The translations under genes and the position numbers were made by a program. Source: an uncultured Caryophanales bacterium (GTDB lineage: Bacteria > Bacillota_I > Bacilli_A > RFN20 > CAG-288). Taken from it: a stretch of 64,000 bases of DNA. Location of the stretch: NCBI GenBank assembly GCA_949287425.1, contig CASEGJ010000004.1, positions 124,001 to 188,000 on the forward strand. Reading direction: 5' to 3'. Below are positions 1 through 8,366 of the stretch, one piece after another; the stretch's first letter is position 1, and every line of letters begins with the position of its first letter. The notes beneath the pieces are model-generated. The model searched no databases. It was given only the letters and a program-made list of their open reading frames with translations, and had not been told where the DNA came from.

Positions 1-837
1 GATAATAGTTTAAAGATTTGTCAAAAGTATCAACAACAAGATAGTAGGATTAAAATTTATCAAAATCCTATTCAAGGTGTATCATCATCTAGAAATTTAG
101 GTATTAAATATTCTAATGGTAAATATATCTATTTCCTCGATTCAGATGATTATTTAGATTTAAATTGCTTTGAAATAATAAACAAGATTTTAGTAACAAA
201 TAATGTTGATTTAGTGTTTTTTAATTATCTAGGTTTAGTTAAAAATAAAAAAGTTAATCAGTATAATTTAAATACCGGGTTATATTTGGATATTAATGAA
301 GTTTTAAGCACAATATTACTACCTAATCTAGGTGTGGTGTGGAATAAAGTATTTAACTTAGATATTATTAAACAAAACGATATCTATTTTGATACATCTT
401 ATTCTCTTGGTGAAGACTTATTGTTTTCTATTCAATATTGTTTAAAAATTAAATCAGCTTATTTATTAAATAAAAGCCTATATTTTTATACTATGGATAA
501 TCCTTCTTCTTTGATGCATGTAAATAAAGATTTTTCTAAAAGAAGATATGATTTATTTAAGATTTATGATAATTTATATCAAATTTTACCTAGTAAAGTT
601 AAAGATATTGTTTTAAGTGAAAAAGTTTCAACTAGCGCGGATTTTATTGGTTCAGATGTTAAAGATAAAAAACTTTATAACTTTTATAAAATGACAATAA
701 AGAAAAATTATAAAGTATATAAAGAGAATAAATTGAGATATTCATTATTTAAAAGGATAAAGGTTGTTTTCTCTAGATATTTTAGTTATATATATTCTCA
801 CATTTATTATTTTATTTATAGTATCCTATTTAATTAG
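1..837 (+). CDS. Family 2 glycosyltransferase, 5' end missing
   Basis: The frame is open from base 1, so this is the C-terminal part of a gene that begins before the window. Before the first in-window GTG (214) it encodes SSRNLGI and YIYFLDSDDYL, which are the GT-A fold nucleotide-sugar and metal-binding (DxD-like) elements of family 2 glycosyltransferases, and later LGEDLLFSIQYC, the usual GED motif of this subgroup. Such enzymes transfer sugars onto cell-surface glycans at the inner face of the membrane. The C-terminus is rich in Lys, Tyr and aromatic residues and could lie against the membrane. Acceptor and donor sugars cannot be told. The family is clear; the true start is outside the window. 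Confidence 0.88.
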   Translation, partial: DNSLKICQKYQQQDSRIKIYQNPIQGVSSSRNLGIKYSNGKYIYFLDSDDYLDLNCFEIINKILVTNNVDLVFFNYLGLVKNKKVNQYNLNTGLYLDINEVLSTILLPNLGVVWNKVFNLDIIKQNDIYFDTSYSLGEDLLFSIQYCLKIKSAYLLNKSLYFYTMDNPSSLMHVNKDFSKRRYDLFKIYDNLYQILPSKVKDIVLSEKVSTSADFIGSDVKDKKLYNFYKMTIKKNYKVYKENKLRYSLFKRIKVVFSRYFSYIYSHIYYFIYSILFN

Positions 838-878
838 AGGATAAATATTATAATGATATTAAGGAGTGTTAGATTGAT

Positions 879-1142
879 ATGAGATATGTATATAAAACTA
901 AAGGAACTTGTTCAACTCAAATTAGCTTTGATTTAAATGGTAATATAGTTACTAATATCGAATTTGAAAGAGGCTGTCCAGGGAATTTAAAAGCTATTTC
1001 TAAAATTTTAGATGGTTGGAAAGTGGAAGATATTGTATCTAAATTAAAAGGTAACACTTGTGGAAGTAAAGCTACTTCTTGTGCTGATCAACTTTCAATC
1101 GCTGTTTTAGAAGCTTACAATAAGCAAAAAGAAAGTAAATAA
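879..1142 (+). CDS. TSCPD domain protein (TIGR03905-like), 87 aa
   Basis: A small protein with four conserved-looking cysteine sites: GTCSTQ near residue 10, RGCPGN near 33, NTCGSK near 60 and TSCADQ near 67. This matches the TSCPD family, a short domain related to the C-terminal part of B12-dependent ribonucleotide reductases and also found as free-standing proteins of unknown role. The cysteines suggest metal binding, which is inference. AAGGAG at 861-866 supports the ATG at 879. It lies 41 bases behind the glycosyltransferase and may be cotranscribed with it. Confidence 0.75.
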   Translation: MRYVYKTKGTCSTQISFDLNGNIVTNIEFERGCPGNLKAISKILDGWKVEDIVSKLKGNTCGSKATSCADQLSIAVLEAYNKQKESK

Positions 1143-1175
1143 AAAGAGCTGAATTTCCCGTTAATTTTATTATAT

Positions 1176-1190
1176 GCAACTGTTAGTTGC
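1176..1190. other. Short GC-containing hairpin between genes
   Basis: GCAACTGTTAGTTGC forms a 6-bp stem with a 3-base loop, inside weaker flanking complementarity. It lies after the TSCPD gene and about 70 bases before the XRE gene. No T tract follows directly, so it is a poor intrinsic terminator; it could be a pause site or an operator. Confidence 0.3.
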
Positions 1191-1263
1191 TCGATAGCAA
1201 ATATAATTTTCTAGCTGTTAAAAGCATTTAATAATATAACTTGCTTATAAGGAGGTTAACTTT

Positions 1264-2547
1264 ATGACTTTGGGTGAAAAAATTACTGAACTAAGAAATA
1301 AAAAAGGTTTAACTCAAGAACAGTTAGCGAATTTATTAAATGTTACTAGACAGGCTATATCTAAATATGAAAACAATCAATCTGAGCCGGATTTAGCAAC
1401 AATTAGAAGATTGTGCACTATTTTCGACGTTAGATATGAAGAATTGTTAGGTGAATTAGATATTTCTAATAAAACTGAAGTTAGAGAAATTAATAAAGAA
1501 GAATTAAAACAAACGCCTTTTACTTCTCTGTTAGTAAGTATTTTTTTATTTGTATTTTCTGCATGTTTTCTCGGTTTCTTAGCTTTAAATATCGGTTCGA
1601 TATTTATTTACTTTGATGGAGGTGTCGTAAGCTCTAATTTTAATTTTTACAATATTTTAAGTGGACAAATTTATGGATTAACTCCTTTAGCAAATGCGTG
1701 TTTTGCTTTTTTAATAATCAGTTTTATTTTTACATTAGTATTAATTATTTATTGTATTGTCGATTTTATTTTTGAACTTTTGAATAAGAATGACAGCAAA
1801 TATTCGAAAATTTCAAAAATTACTTATACTTCGATAATTTCAATTCATTTTTTGTCATTTGTTATTGGATTTATATTAGCTACAAGGATAAGTGATTTAA
1901 GTATTAATTCTGGATTTTACGTTTTGTTAGTTCTTGAATTAATTATGTTTATAAGTTATTCAATTTACTTTATCTGTAAAGTTACTTATATAAAATCTAA
2001 CAATTATTTTAGGTTGTTTACTAATTATAAAAGATATGAGTTTTTCTGCTTGTTTTTAGTAAATTTAATTATCTATTTATCTTTGCAGCTATTTTCTAGT
2101 GAAGTTGGTCTTATTCAAATTTCTGATACAATAGGTGTAGTATTTAAATTTATGGCTATTAATATTCACACTTTAAATTACACTCAGAGCAATATTATTG
2201 GAGCTTATGTAGTATTAATGTGGATAGCTTCTATTTCTATGTTGATAAATATTTTATTTAATTTAGTTTGTTTTTTACTTCCTAATTTAAAAATTAAATT
2301 GTTAAATATTATAAATGTGTCTTTACAAGTGTTTTCTATAATTTGTATAGCAGTCGGTTGTTATTATCTTAATTTAGCTTCTGTTAGACCATATTGTTAT
2401 GTTCATTTATACACTTCAGTATCTTCTTATGCTTTTAACAATATATTCTATTTTGTTTTATTCGATACAATAATTTATTTAGTCTATGGCTTAATATATA
2501 GACATAGTAAAAAGAAAAGCAAAGTAGAAGAAGTTTCTATAAATTAA
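1264..2547 (+). CDS. XRE-family regulator fused to a polytopic membrane domain
   Basis: Residues 1-62 form a clear Cro/CI-type helix-turn-helix, with LTQEQLANLLNVTRQAISK as the recognition region. From about residue 85 onward the protein is a series of long hydrophobic segments, by eye about eight to ten membrane spans, ending in a basic tail. XRE domains fused to membrane segments are common in Bacillota and are thought to act as membrane-tethered regulators; the signal here is unknown. A strong site, AAGGAGG, lies 5-10 bases before ATG 1264. The gene converges with the MATE exporter and overlaps its end by 4 bases. The membrane part is not a family I recognise. Confidence 0.8.
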   Translation: MTLGEKITELRNKKGLTQEQLANLLNVTRQAISKYENNQSEPDLATIRRLCTIFDVRYEELLGELDISNKTEVREINKEELKQTPFTSLLVSIFLFVFSACFLGFLALNIGSIFIYFDGGVVSSNFNFYNILSGQIYGLTPLANACFAFLIISFIFTLVLIIYCIVDFIFELLNKNDSKYSKISKITYTSIISIHFLSFVIGFILATRISDLSINSGFYVLLVLELIMFISYSIYFICKVTYIKSNNYFRLFTNYKRYEFFCLFLVNLIIYLSLQLFSSEVGLIQISDTIGVVFKFMAINIHTLNYTQSNIIGAYVVLMWIASISMLINILFNLVCFLLPNLKIKLLNIINVSLQVFSIICIAVGCYYLNLASVRPYCYVHLYTSVSSYAFNNIFYFVLFDTIIYLVYGLIYRHSKKKSKVEEVSIN

Positions 2548-3908
2548 TTCTTTAAGTTAAGATCTTGTTTTAAGGTTAATACTTTCTTTTTCTTAATATA
2601 AATAAATAATAAAATTGCACAAATTATTCCAGTTAGTAAGCTAGAAATTGGGAAATTAAGCCAAATGCCATTTAAATCTAGAACTAGATATAAAGGCAAA
2701 CATATCATTGGAAAAACTATTGAAATCCCAAGTGAAATAATTATAGAAGCTAGAGGTTTTTCTATTGCAGAGAAAAAGCCTTGAGATGAAAAAGAAATCC
2801 ATCTTGTTAAATAAGTAAAAGAAAAGATTATTATCGCTAATTTTGCCATATCTTGTAAGTTAGTTGATCCACTGCTAGTAAAAATAAGTGAAATTTGTGG
2901 AAAACTAATTAGGGCAACAAATCCTATTAGGCATAATATAAAGCTGGATAAAAAGCAAAGCTCTACTATCTTTTTAACTCTTTTTATTTGATTGGCACCA
3001 TAGTTATAACCTATACAAGGCTGTAAAGCGTCATTCATTCCATATAATAGCGGTTGAATAAATCCATCTATATACATTAATACTCCATAACTTGAAACAG
3101 CATCTTCTCCGCCTTTAGATAGTAAAACAAAGTTGAAAACGATAGCTGTTAATCTAGCGGCGATATTTGAAAAGAAAGTTGCCCCACCATTTTTAGCGAT
3201 AGTTATTAATAAAGAAAAATCGAAGTTTGGTTTAGAAAATTTTAATTTAGAAGTTTTTTTAAAAAACGGGATGAAAGAAACGATAGTAAAAATTATAAAG
3301 CCAAGACAAGAGGCAAAAGCTGAACCCCAAGTTGATGTTTTAATAACACCTAATATAAATAGTTCAAGTAAGACGATAAAAATAGACATGCTAATATTAA
3401 CTATCATGCTCATTTTAATATGCCCTGATATTCTTAAATAATTATCAACAGCAAAAATATAACTAGATAGAGGTAAGGTTAAAGTATAGACAAGTAAATA
3501 TTGGTTTGCCAATTCTAAAAGTTGTCCTTTAGCCCCCATTAAAGAAAGGAGGTTTTTGCTAAAAATAGAAACTATTGCCCCAATAATAAAATTTACAATG
3601 AAAATTAAGATTAATGAGCTAGTAAAAATTGAATTAGCTTCTTCTTGCTTTTTTTGACCGAGCTTAATAGCTGTTATAACTGATGAACCTACTCCAATCA
3701 TATCTGAAATAGCATATAAAAGTATGATAAAAGGAAAGGCTAAATTGATAGCAGAAAAAGCTTGAGATCCTAAAAAGATGTTAACTAATATGCCATCGAT
3801 AAGTTGATAAATTGCGCTTGCTAACATTCCTATTGAGCCGAGAATAGCAATTTTAAAAAACATTTTTAAAATGTTCTTTTCTTCAAAAAGAGCGTAGTTA
3901 GTATCCAT
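2544..3908 (-). CDS. MATE family efflux transporter
   Basis: A 454-residue protein with about twelve hydrophobic segments, the usual length for MATE cation/drug:Na+ or H+ antiporters. Family hallmarks are the N-terminal ATYQLIDGI-like helix (here SAIYQLIDGILVNIFLG), NYLRISGH at about residue 155, and the second-half IQPLLYGMNDALQPCIGYNYGA, where QPxxGYNYGA is typical. It would export drugs or metabolites from the cytoplasm; the substrate cannot be predicted. AAGGAGA precedes the start at 3908. It is followed convergently by the XRE membrane protein, whose last codon overlaps this gene's stop. Confidence 0.9.
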   Translation of the reverse strand: MDTNYALFEEKNILKMFFKIAILGSIGMLASAIYQLIDGILVNIFLGSQAFSAINLAFPFIILLYAISDMIGVGSSVITAIKLGQKKQEEANSIFTSSLILIFIVNFIIGAIVSIFSKNLLSLMGAKGQLLELANQYLLVYTLTLPLSSYIFAVDNYLRISGHIKMSMIVNISMSIFIVLLELFILGVIKTSTWGSAFASCLGFIIFTIVSFIPFFKKTSKLKFSKPNFDFSLLITIAKNGGATFFSNIAARLTAIVFNFVLLSKGGEDAVSSYGVLMYIDGFIQPLLYGMNDALQPCIGYNYGANQIKRVKKIVELCFLSSFILCLIGFVALISFPQISLIFTSSGSTNLQDMAKLAIIIFSFTYLTRWISFSSQGFFSAIEKPLASIIISLGISIVFPMICLPLYLVLDLNGIWLNFPISSLLTGIICAILLFIYIKKKKVLTLKQDLNLKN

Positions 3909-3976
3909 TCTATCTCCTTAAATAATACGTAATTTGTTTGTAGTTCAGCTTACTTTTTATTTGTAGTAGCAAAATT

Positions 3977-3985
3977 ATTGTATCA
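3977..3985 (-). promoter_or_regulatory. Extended -10 element upstream of the MATE gene
   Basis: On the minus strand TGATACAAT matches the extended -10 form TGnTAnnAT, about 70 bases before the MATE start. No good -35 hexamer lies 17 bases further upstream. The rest of 3909-4161 is AT-rich and shows nothing else recognisable. Confidence 0.35.
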
Positions 3986-4161
3986 TTTTTTTGCTTGTTT
4001 TCGCATTGTTAAGCTAGTTATGTAATACGTGTGTTGAATCATTTAATATGATTAATTGAGTTAAAATGTGTTTCTTAATGTGTTTGGAAACATCTTAAAC
4101 ACAAAATTGATAAACGAACGCCGTTAATATCCAAGAAAATTGATTTAATCTTTTTTGTCAA

Positions 4162-4460
4162 TTATTTCTTAGTGTCTTGTTTTCGATGCCCAACGAAATG
4201 AATGTCATTGGATTTTGACAATTCTATTTCTATTGTTGCTTTTGATATGCCTATTTGTTTAGCTATTTGTCTTTTTGTTATTCTTGGGTTTGCCTTTATT
4301 AGGTTAATCACTCTCTCTTGAATAGAAGATTTTGAGCCTCATTTTGAGCATCAAGTGCATCAATTGGTTTTAAACTATACAAAGTAACCATAAAATAACT
4401 CTTGCTGACATAAAAATCCGATTGATGCTCTACATCTTGATAAATGCAAAAATTATCTCT
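4162..4460 (-). pseudogene. Decayed, frameshifted remnant of an AAA_4/HATPase_c_4-type regulator C-terminus
   Basis: Reading the minus strand, one frame gives DFYVSKSYFMVTLYSL and then DALDAQNEAQN; a neighbouring frame continues with IQERVINLIKANPRIT, KRQIAKQIGISKATIEIEL and a stop at 4162. The second part is a winged helix-turn-helix like the one at the end of the adjacent remnant (4487-5017). The first part matches that protein's segment just before its wHTH (compare its TFILVTLPYD). A frameshift near 4335, an in-frame TGA and the absence of any start show that the gene is dead. It is best read as a second, older copy of the same gene type. Confidence 0.6.
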
Positions 4461-4486
4461 ACATTTAAAATAGCATTAAAAAATCA

Positions 4487-5017
4487 TTAATTTTTCAATG
4501 TCCACTTATCGTGTTGATTGATTCTGTTTGCAATAATGCCTTTTTTCCTCAAAGAGGCAAGCGTGCGACGCACTGTCGCTACAGAAATTCCAAATTTCAA
4601 GGCAATTTCACCATAGGTTATATATGGATTTGATTCAATTAATTCAACAATTATTTCTTCGCGGGTTCTATTAGAAAATTCTGGGTGCTCATCTGGGTGC
4701 TCATTTTTATTAAGCCTAGAAACTACATCGGGATCATATGGCAAAGTTACCAATATGAAAGTATCAGTAATATCAAAGGCTTTCCTCCCGTACTTATTGA
4801 TGATTTGAGGTATTCCATGTCCTGTTCTTTCAGCAAAATCTAAATCTCTTAAAATTCTTATAAAGCTTTCACTTCTTGGCTTGCTTATGCCTTTGAAAAA
4901 GTTTTCTTCTGTTTGCCCGAAAGGAAGTCCTCCGTAAGAAATAATCTCTATTCTATCGGTATAGACGTAAACTGATGGCACTCCGCCATTAAGCCAGTCG
5001 TTATGAGCGAGAGCATT
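4487..5017 (-). pseudogene. Truncated ATP-binding/AlbA-type transcriptional regulator (HATPase_c_4 plus wHTH)
   Basis: The readable frame starts at an in-frame stop (5018-5020) with NALAHNDWLNGGVPSV and continues with YTDRIEIISYGGLP, the signature of the HATPase_c_4 domain found in RecG-like/AlbA_2 regulators. GHGIPQIINKYG follows, and then a C-terminal winged helix (about 60 residues, with ITYGEIALKFGISVATVRRT). In intact proteins the N-terminal AlbA_2 DNA-binding half adds some 250 residues. Here it is absent, and the upstream bases give no matching reading frame. GTG 4981 would allow a 164-residue product, but it has no ribosome binding site and starts inside a conserved block. The base composition (for example around 4560-4580) is clearly more GC-rich than the neighbours, which suggests transfer. 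Confidence 0.65.
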
Positions 5018-5129
5018 TTAATCCGGAGTAATATTTTAGTGGTTCGAGTTTTTGAGGGTATTTTCGGTGGTAATGTTAAGACTATAAAATTTTAGGATAT
5101 GACATAGTGAGTATAAAATGGTATTTTAA

Positions 5130-5162
5130 TAAAAATAACCTATAATGCTTAGACATTATAGG
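5130..5162 (-). terminator. Intrinsic terminator of the tRNA-Lys gene
   Basis: On the minus strand CCTATAATG, a 6-base loop and CATTATAGG form a perfect 9-bp stem (5139-5162), followed by TTATTTTTATT. It starts 13 bases after the CCA end of the tRNA. The bases between here and the 5017 remnant are AT-rich with nothing else visible. Confidence 0.8.
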
Positions 5163-5175
5163 CGATTTATTATAG

Positions 5176-5251
<76 letters not shown>

Positions 5252-5349
5252 AGCTGAGCTTACTTATAATAATATAATTGTGCTTTTTTTGCAATAGTAA
5301 AATTTGATACTTGCTATAAGGAAAAATATTAAATAACTGATGTTAGAAT

Positions 5350-5619
5350 TTAAATTGATAAATTAGATAGTAATTTTGTGAAACTATTAAATGCTTTTTC
5401 TTCATCAGGGCCTTCAATTTTAATATTGAAAGATTCATTTTGAGGTATAGATAAAGTGAAAACATTCATTATTGATTTTAAGTCAGCTTGCTGAGAAGAG
5501 TCATCAGAGACAATCATTGTGATTTTAGACATATGCTTGTTAGCTTCAGCAACTAATTCAGCTGCTAATCTTGAAGTCAAGCCATTTTCATTTTTAACTT
5601 GTACTTTGATTGATTTCAT
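5350..5619 (-). CDS. HPr-like (Crh-type) protein lacking the catalytic histidine
   Basis: An 89-residue protein with the HPr fold pattern. Where HPr has GLHARPA around the phosphorylated His15, this protein has GLTSRLA: Thr at position 15, Ser at 16, Arg17 kept, and Leu for Pro18. It therefore should not accept phosphate from enzyme I. The regulatory serine region is kept: LKSIMNVF corresponds to LKSIMGVM around Ser46 (Ser49 here). This is the pattern of Bacillus Crh, which acts only as a corepressor of CcpA after HprK phosphorylation. A cre site lies in this window at 29843. The gene is monocistronic, with its own promoter; AAAGGAG precedes the start. The role in catabolite control is inferred. 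Confidence 0.85.
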   Translation of the reverse strand: MKSIKVQVKNENGLTSRLAAELVAEANKHMSKITMIVSDDSSQQADLKSIMNVFTLSIPQNESFNIKIEGPDEEKAFNSFTKLLSNLSI

Positions 5620-5659
5620 TATTGACTTAACTCCTTTCTAAATATAATCGGCTATTATT

Positions 5660-5688
5660 ATTTTAATGTAAACCCTTTCTAAATGCAA
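5660..5688 (-). promoter_or_regulatory. Sigma-A type promoter of the HPr-like gene
   Basis: On the minus strand TTGCAT (5683-5688), a 17-base spacer and TAAAAT (5660-5665). The predicted start leaves a leader of about 35 bases before ATG 5619. Confidence 0.65.
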
Positions 5689-5771
5689 TGTTTATTTATG
5701 ACACTCACATTAATTTAGTTTGTTAATAAATTAAATTTAGTTTTTGTTTTATCGAAAAAAGTGCAATTTTT

Positions 5772-5800
5772 TAGTCAATTTAAATGCTTTGAAATATAAT
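5772..5800 (+). promoter_or_regulatory. Probable promoter of the 5842 operon
   Basis: TAGTCA (5772-5777), a 17-base spacer and a perfect TATAAT (5795-5800). A second candidate is the extended -10 TGCTATACT at 5815-5823, but this would put the start inside the ribosome binding site (AAGGA, 5828-5832). Confidence 0.5.
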
Positions 5801-5841
5801 TTAAGAGTAATATTTGCTATACTTTTTAAGGACTTATATTT

Positions 5842-6480
5842 ATGGTAAAAGTATTTAATTATGATAATTGTCTAGAAGTGACATCTAACACGTATATCCT
5901 TGGTAAAAAAGGAGAAGCGTGTATTATTATTGATTTAGGTACTACTTCTAATGAAGTTATTGATTTTGTTAAAAAGAATTTTAAATCAGTTTCAGGAATT
6001 TTGTTGACACACGCTCATTTTGATCACTATAGAGGTGTCAATAAGTTTTTAAAAGAATTTTCTAATCAAGATATTCCTGTTTATATTCATGAAGATGATT
6101 TGGAAATGCTTTTAGATACTTCGATTAACAAAAGAATTTTTTATCAAGATATTCCAGATATCAATTTTGAGCCTAGATGTTTTAAAACAGGTGATAAATT
6201 GAAATTTGGAAATTTAGTTATTGATGTTATTCATACTCCTTTTCACACTAAAGGTAGCGTATGTTATCTTTCCAAAGAAGACAATGCATTATTTACTGGA
6301 GATACTTTATTTAAAGGTTCGATAGGAAGAAGTGATTTTCCTAATTCTACTCCTGAAGATATACATTCATCTTTGTTAAAATTAACTAAATTAAATGAAC
6401 TTTTAGTTGTTTATCCTGGTCATGGACCTATCACTTCAATTAAAAATGAATTGAATACTAACCCATATATTAGGAGCTAA
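5842..6480 (+). CDS. MBL-fold metallo-hydrolase (glyoxalase II-like)
   Basis: The zinc-binding motifs of the metallo-beta-lactamase fold are complete and in order: LLTHAHFDHYRG near residue 55, HTPFHTKGS near 133, FTGDTLFKGSIGRSDFP near 155 and VYPGHGP near 196. At 212 residues it matches the short YqgX/YcbL subgroup, which lacks the C-terminal glutathione-binding domain of true glyoxalase II; the substrate is therefore uncertain (thioesters or related small metabolites). It is the first gene of a tight run with rsuA and a phosphodiesterase, spaced 1-2 bases apart. Confidence 0.88.
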   Translation: MVKVFNYDNCLEVTSNTYILGKKGEACIIIDLGTTSNEVIDFVKKNFKSVSGILLTHAHFDHYRGVNKFLKEFSNQDIPVYIHEDDLEMLLDTSINKRIFYQDIPDINFEPRCFKTGDKLKFGNLVIDVIHTPFHTKGSVCYLSKEDNALFTGDTLFKGSIGRSDFPNSTPEDIHSSLLKLTKLNELLVVYPGHGPITSIKNELNTNPYIRS

Positions 6481-6481
6481 T

Positions 6482-7201
6482 ATGCTAGTTAGATTAGATA
6501 AGTTTTTAGCTGATCAAAATTTTGGAACTAGAAAGCATGTCAAAAAGATAATTAGAAATCATACTATTACTATTGATGATAAGCTAATTAAAGATCCAGA
6601 TTTTAAATTTAACCCAGAATTACAGCGAGTTTTTATAGATGGTGAGTTAATTGAATATCAGTCTCACATTTACATTTTATTAAATAAACCTGAAGGTTAT
6701 ATTTGTTCGACTATCGATGAATCTTATCCATCTGTTTTAAATCTAATCGATGCACAATATCAAAAAAGAGCGAGGTTAGTAGGTAGATTAGATGTTGATA
6801 CTACAGGTGTATTGTTAATTACTGATAACGGTAAATTAAACAATAAACTTATTCATCCTAATTCTGGTTTAGAAAAAGAATATTTAGTCACATATAACAG
6901 GAATTTAAATGATACAGATTTGCAAATTTTATCTAGTAAAATTGATCTTTATGATGATGGTATTGTTCAAGCAAAAAAAGTTGAGCAAGTAAGTCTCAAT
7001 CAAGCTAAAATTACCATAACTGAAGGGAAATATCATCAAATTAAAAGAATGGCTAAACGCGCTTATTTAGAAGTTATTAAACTCGATAGGATTAGATTGG
7101 CTAATTTGACATATGGAGATTTAAAACAAGGTGAGTATAGATTTTTAACAGAAGAAGAAATTGAAAATTTAAAAAGTTTAGTTAAAATGGAGGAAGAATA
7201 A
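6482..7201 (+). CDS. rsuA: Pseudouridine synthase, RsuA family (16S rRNA)
   Basis: An N-terminal S4 RNA-binding domain (VRLDKFLADQNFGTRKHVK) is followed by the RsuA/RluB/E/F catalytic core. The catalytic aspartate lies in GRLDVDTTGVLLITDNG at about residue 100, and TEGKYHQIKRMAKRA is present near 180. At 239 residues it matches RsuA, which makes pseudouridine 516 in 16S rRNA, better than the longer RluB. It starts 1 base after the metallo-hydrolase stop, so translation is probably coupled. The exact rRNA site is inferred from family similarity. Confidence 0.88.
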   Translation: MLVRLDKFLADQNFGTRKHVKKIIRNHTITIDDKLIKDPDFKFNPELQRVFIDGELIEYQSHIYILLNKPEGYICSTIDESYPSVLNLIDAQYQKRARLVGRLDVDTTGVLLITDNGKLNNKLIHPNSGLEKEYLVTYNRNLNDTDLQILSSKIDLYDDGIVQAKKVEQVSLNQAKITITEGKYHQIKRMAKRAYLEVIKLDRIRLANLTYGDLKQGEYRFLTEEEIENLKSLVKMEEE

Positions 7202-7202
7202 A

Positions 7203-8282
7203 ATGGAATTATATTCAAAGGATAATTTAGTTAGTGTAAGTAATTCGATATTGAAACATTTTAATTTACCGATGTTTCACACTAGTTTAGATTATTTAGA
7301 TGAGTGCTTAAATAAATCTAACAATAAAAAAATCGCTTTAGTTTTATTAGACGGATATGGAAGTCACATTCAAGAAATTTATAAAAATGAAACTAGATTT
7401 ATTTACGATAATGTAAAAGTTAAAATCACTTCTATTTTTCCTCCGACAACAGTAGCGGCAACTAGCAGTTTATTAACAGGAAAATATCCATGTGAAACTG
7501 GGTATTTAGGTTGGTTTACTAAATTGCCGTTTTATCAAACTCCAGTTACTACTTTCTCTTCAAAATTTGTCGATTCACAAGAAGAATCTAAAATTACTAC
7601 TAGTGAATATTTACCGAAAGAAGAAATAATTGATATTTTAAATAAAAACAATATTAAAGCTGATAAATTAATGGGTTTTAATATTCTATCTCATTCTTTT
7701 ATTGAATTTTGTGAACTTGCTAATAAAATGTTAAAAAACAATATGTTTTCATACTTATATTGGCCTCAACCTGATGGATTGTTACATGAATATGGAACTA
7801 AGAGTGAAATTGTCGCAAAGTGTTTAAAAGAGATTGATATTAATTTAAAACAACTAATTGAAAATAATAAAGACACCATTTTTATTGTCTTAGCAGATCA
7901 TGGTCATATAGATTTAGAATTTGTTTCTATTAAAGAACACGAAGATCTTTATTCCATGTTAGAATCCCCGTTTGTAAATATTGAAGGTAGGGCTAATGCT
8001 TTCTTTGTTAAAAAAGAATGTGTGGATGAATTTGGAAAGCTATTAAAAAATTATTATTCTAGCGATGAATTTTACATTTTAAGTAAAAAAGAAGTCATTG
8101 ATAAGAAGGTTTTTGGTCTAGGGAAAAACTGCCCGCAATTTGAAGAGTTAATTGGCGATTATTTAATAATATCTAAAGGCCATAAAACTTTCTATGATGA
8201 TTACACGACATTTTTAAAATCAGGTCATGCTGGAGCTAGTAAAGACGAATTAGATGTAAATGTTTCTATATTTAACTATTAG
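7203..8282 (+). CDS. Alkaline phosphatase superfamily phosphodiesterase/pyrophosphatase
   Basis: The protein follows the type I phosphodiesterase/nucleotide pyrophosphatase pattern. VLLDGYG near residue 47 supplies the first metal aspartate. FPPTTVAATSSLLTGKYP near 80 contains the nucleophile threonine. WPQPDGLLHEYG near 190 and ADHGHIDL near 230 give metal-binding Asp and His, and SGHAGAS near the C-terminus the last His. It has no signal peptide, so it is probably cytoplasmic. GGAGGA just upstream overlaps the end of rsuA, and the gene starts 1 base after that stop. The substrate is unknown. Confidence 0.82.
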   Translation: MELYSKDNLVSVSNSILKHFNLPMFHTSLDYLDECLNKSNNKKIALVLLDGYGSHIQEIYKNETRFIYDNVKVKITSIFPPTTVAATSSLLTGKYPCETGYLGWFTKLPFYQTPVTTFSSKFVDSQEESKITTSEYLPKEEIIDILNKNNIKADKLMGFNILSHSFIEFCELANKMLKNNMFSYLYWPQPDGLLHEYGTKSEIVAKCLKEIDINLKQLIENNKDTIFIVLADHGHIDLEFVSIKEHEDLYSMLESPFVNIEGRANAFFVKKECVDEFGKLLKNYYSSDEFYILSKKEVIDKKVFGLGKNCPQFEELIGDYLIISKGHKTFYDDYTTFLKSGHAGASKDELDVNVSIFNY

Positions 8283-8366
8283 TTAAATTTTGCTATTCGC
8301 TATTAAATCTCACAATTATAAAATGTAAGCCGTTTTATGTTATTATAATTAGTGGGAAGTAGAAAA

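Noticed and set aside
3133..3441. Open frame of 102 codons on the plus strand
   Set aside because: It lies wholly inside the MATE gene on the other strand, has no ribosome binding site, and its product has no recognisable pattern.
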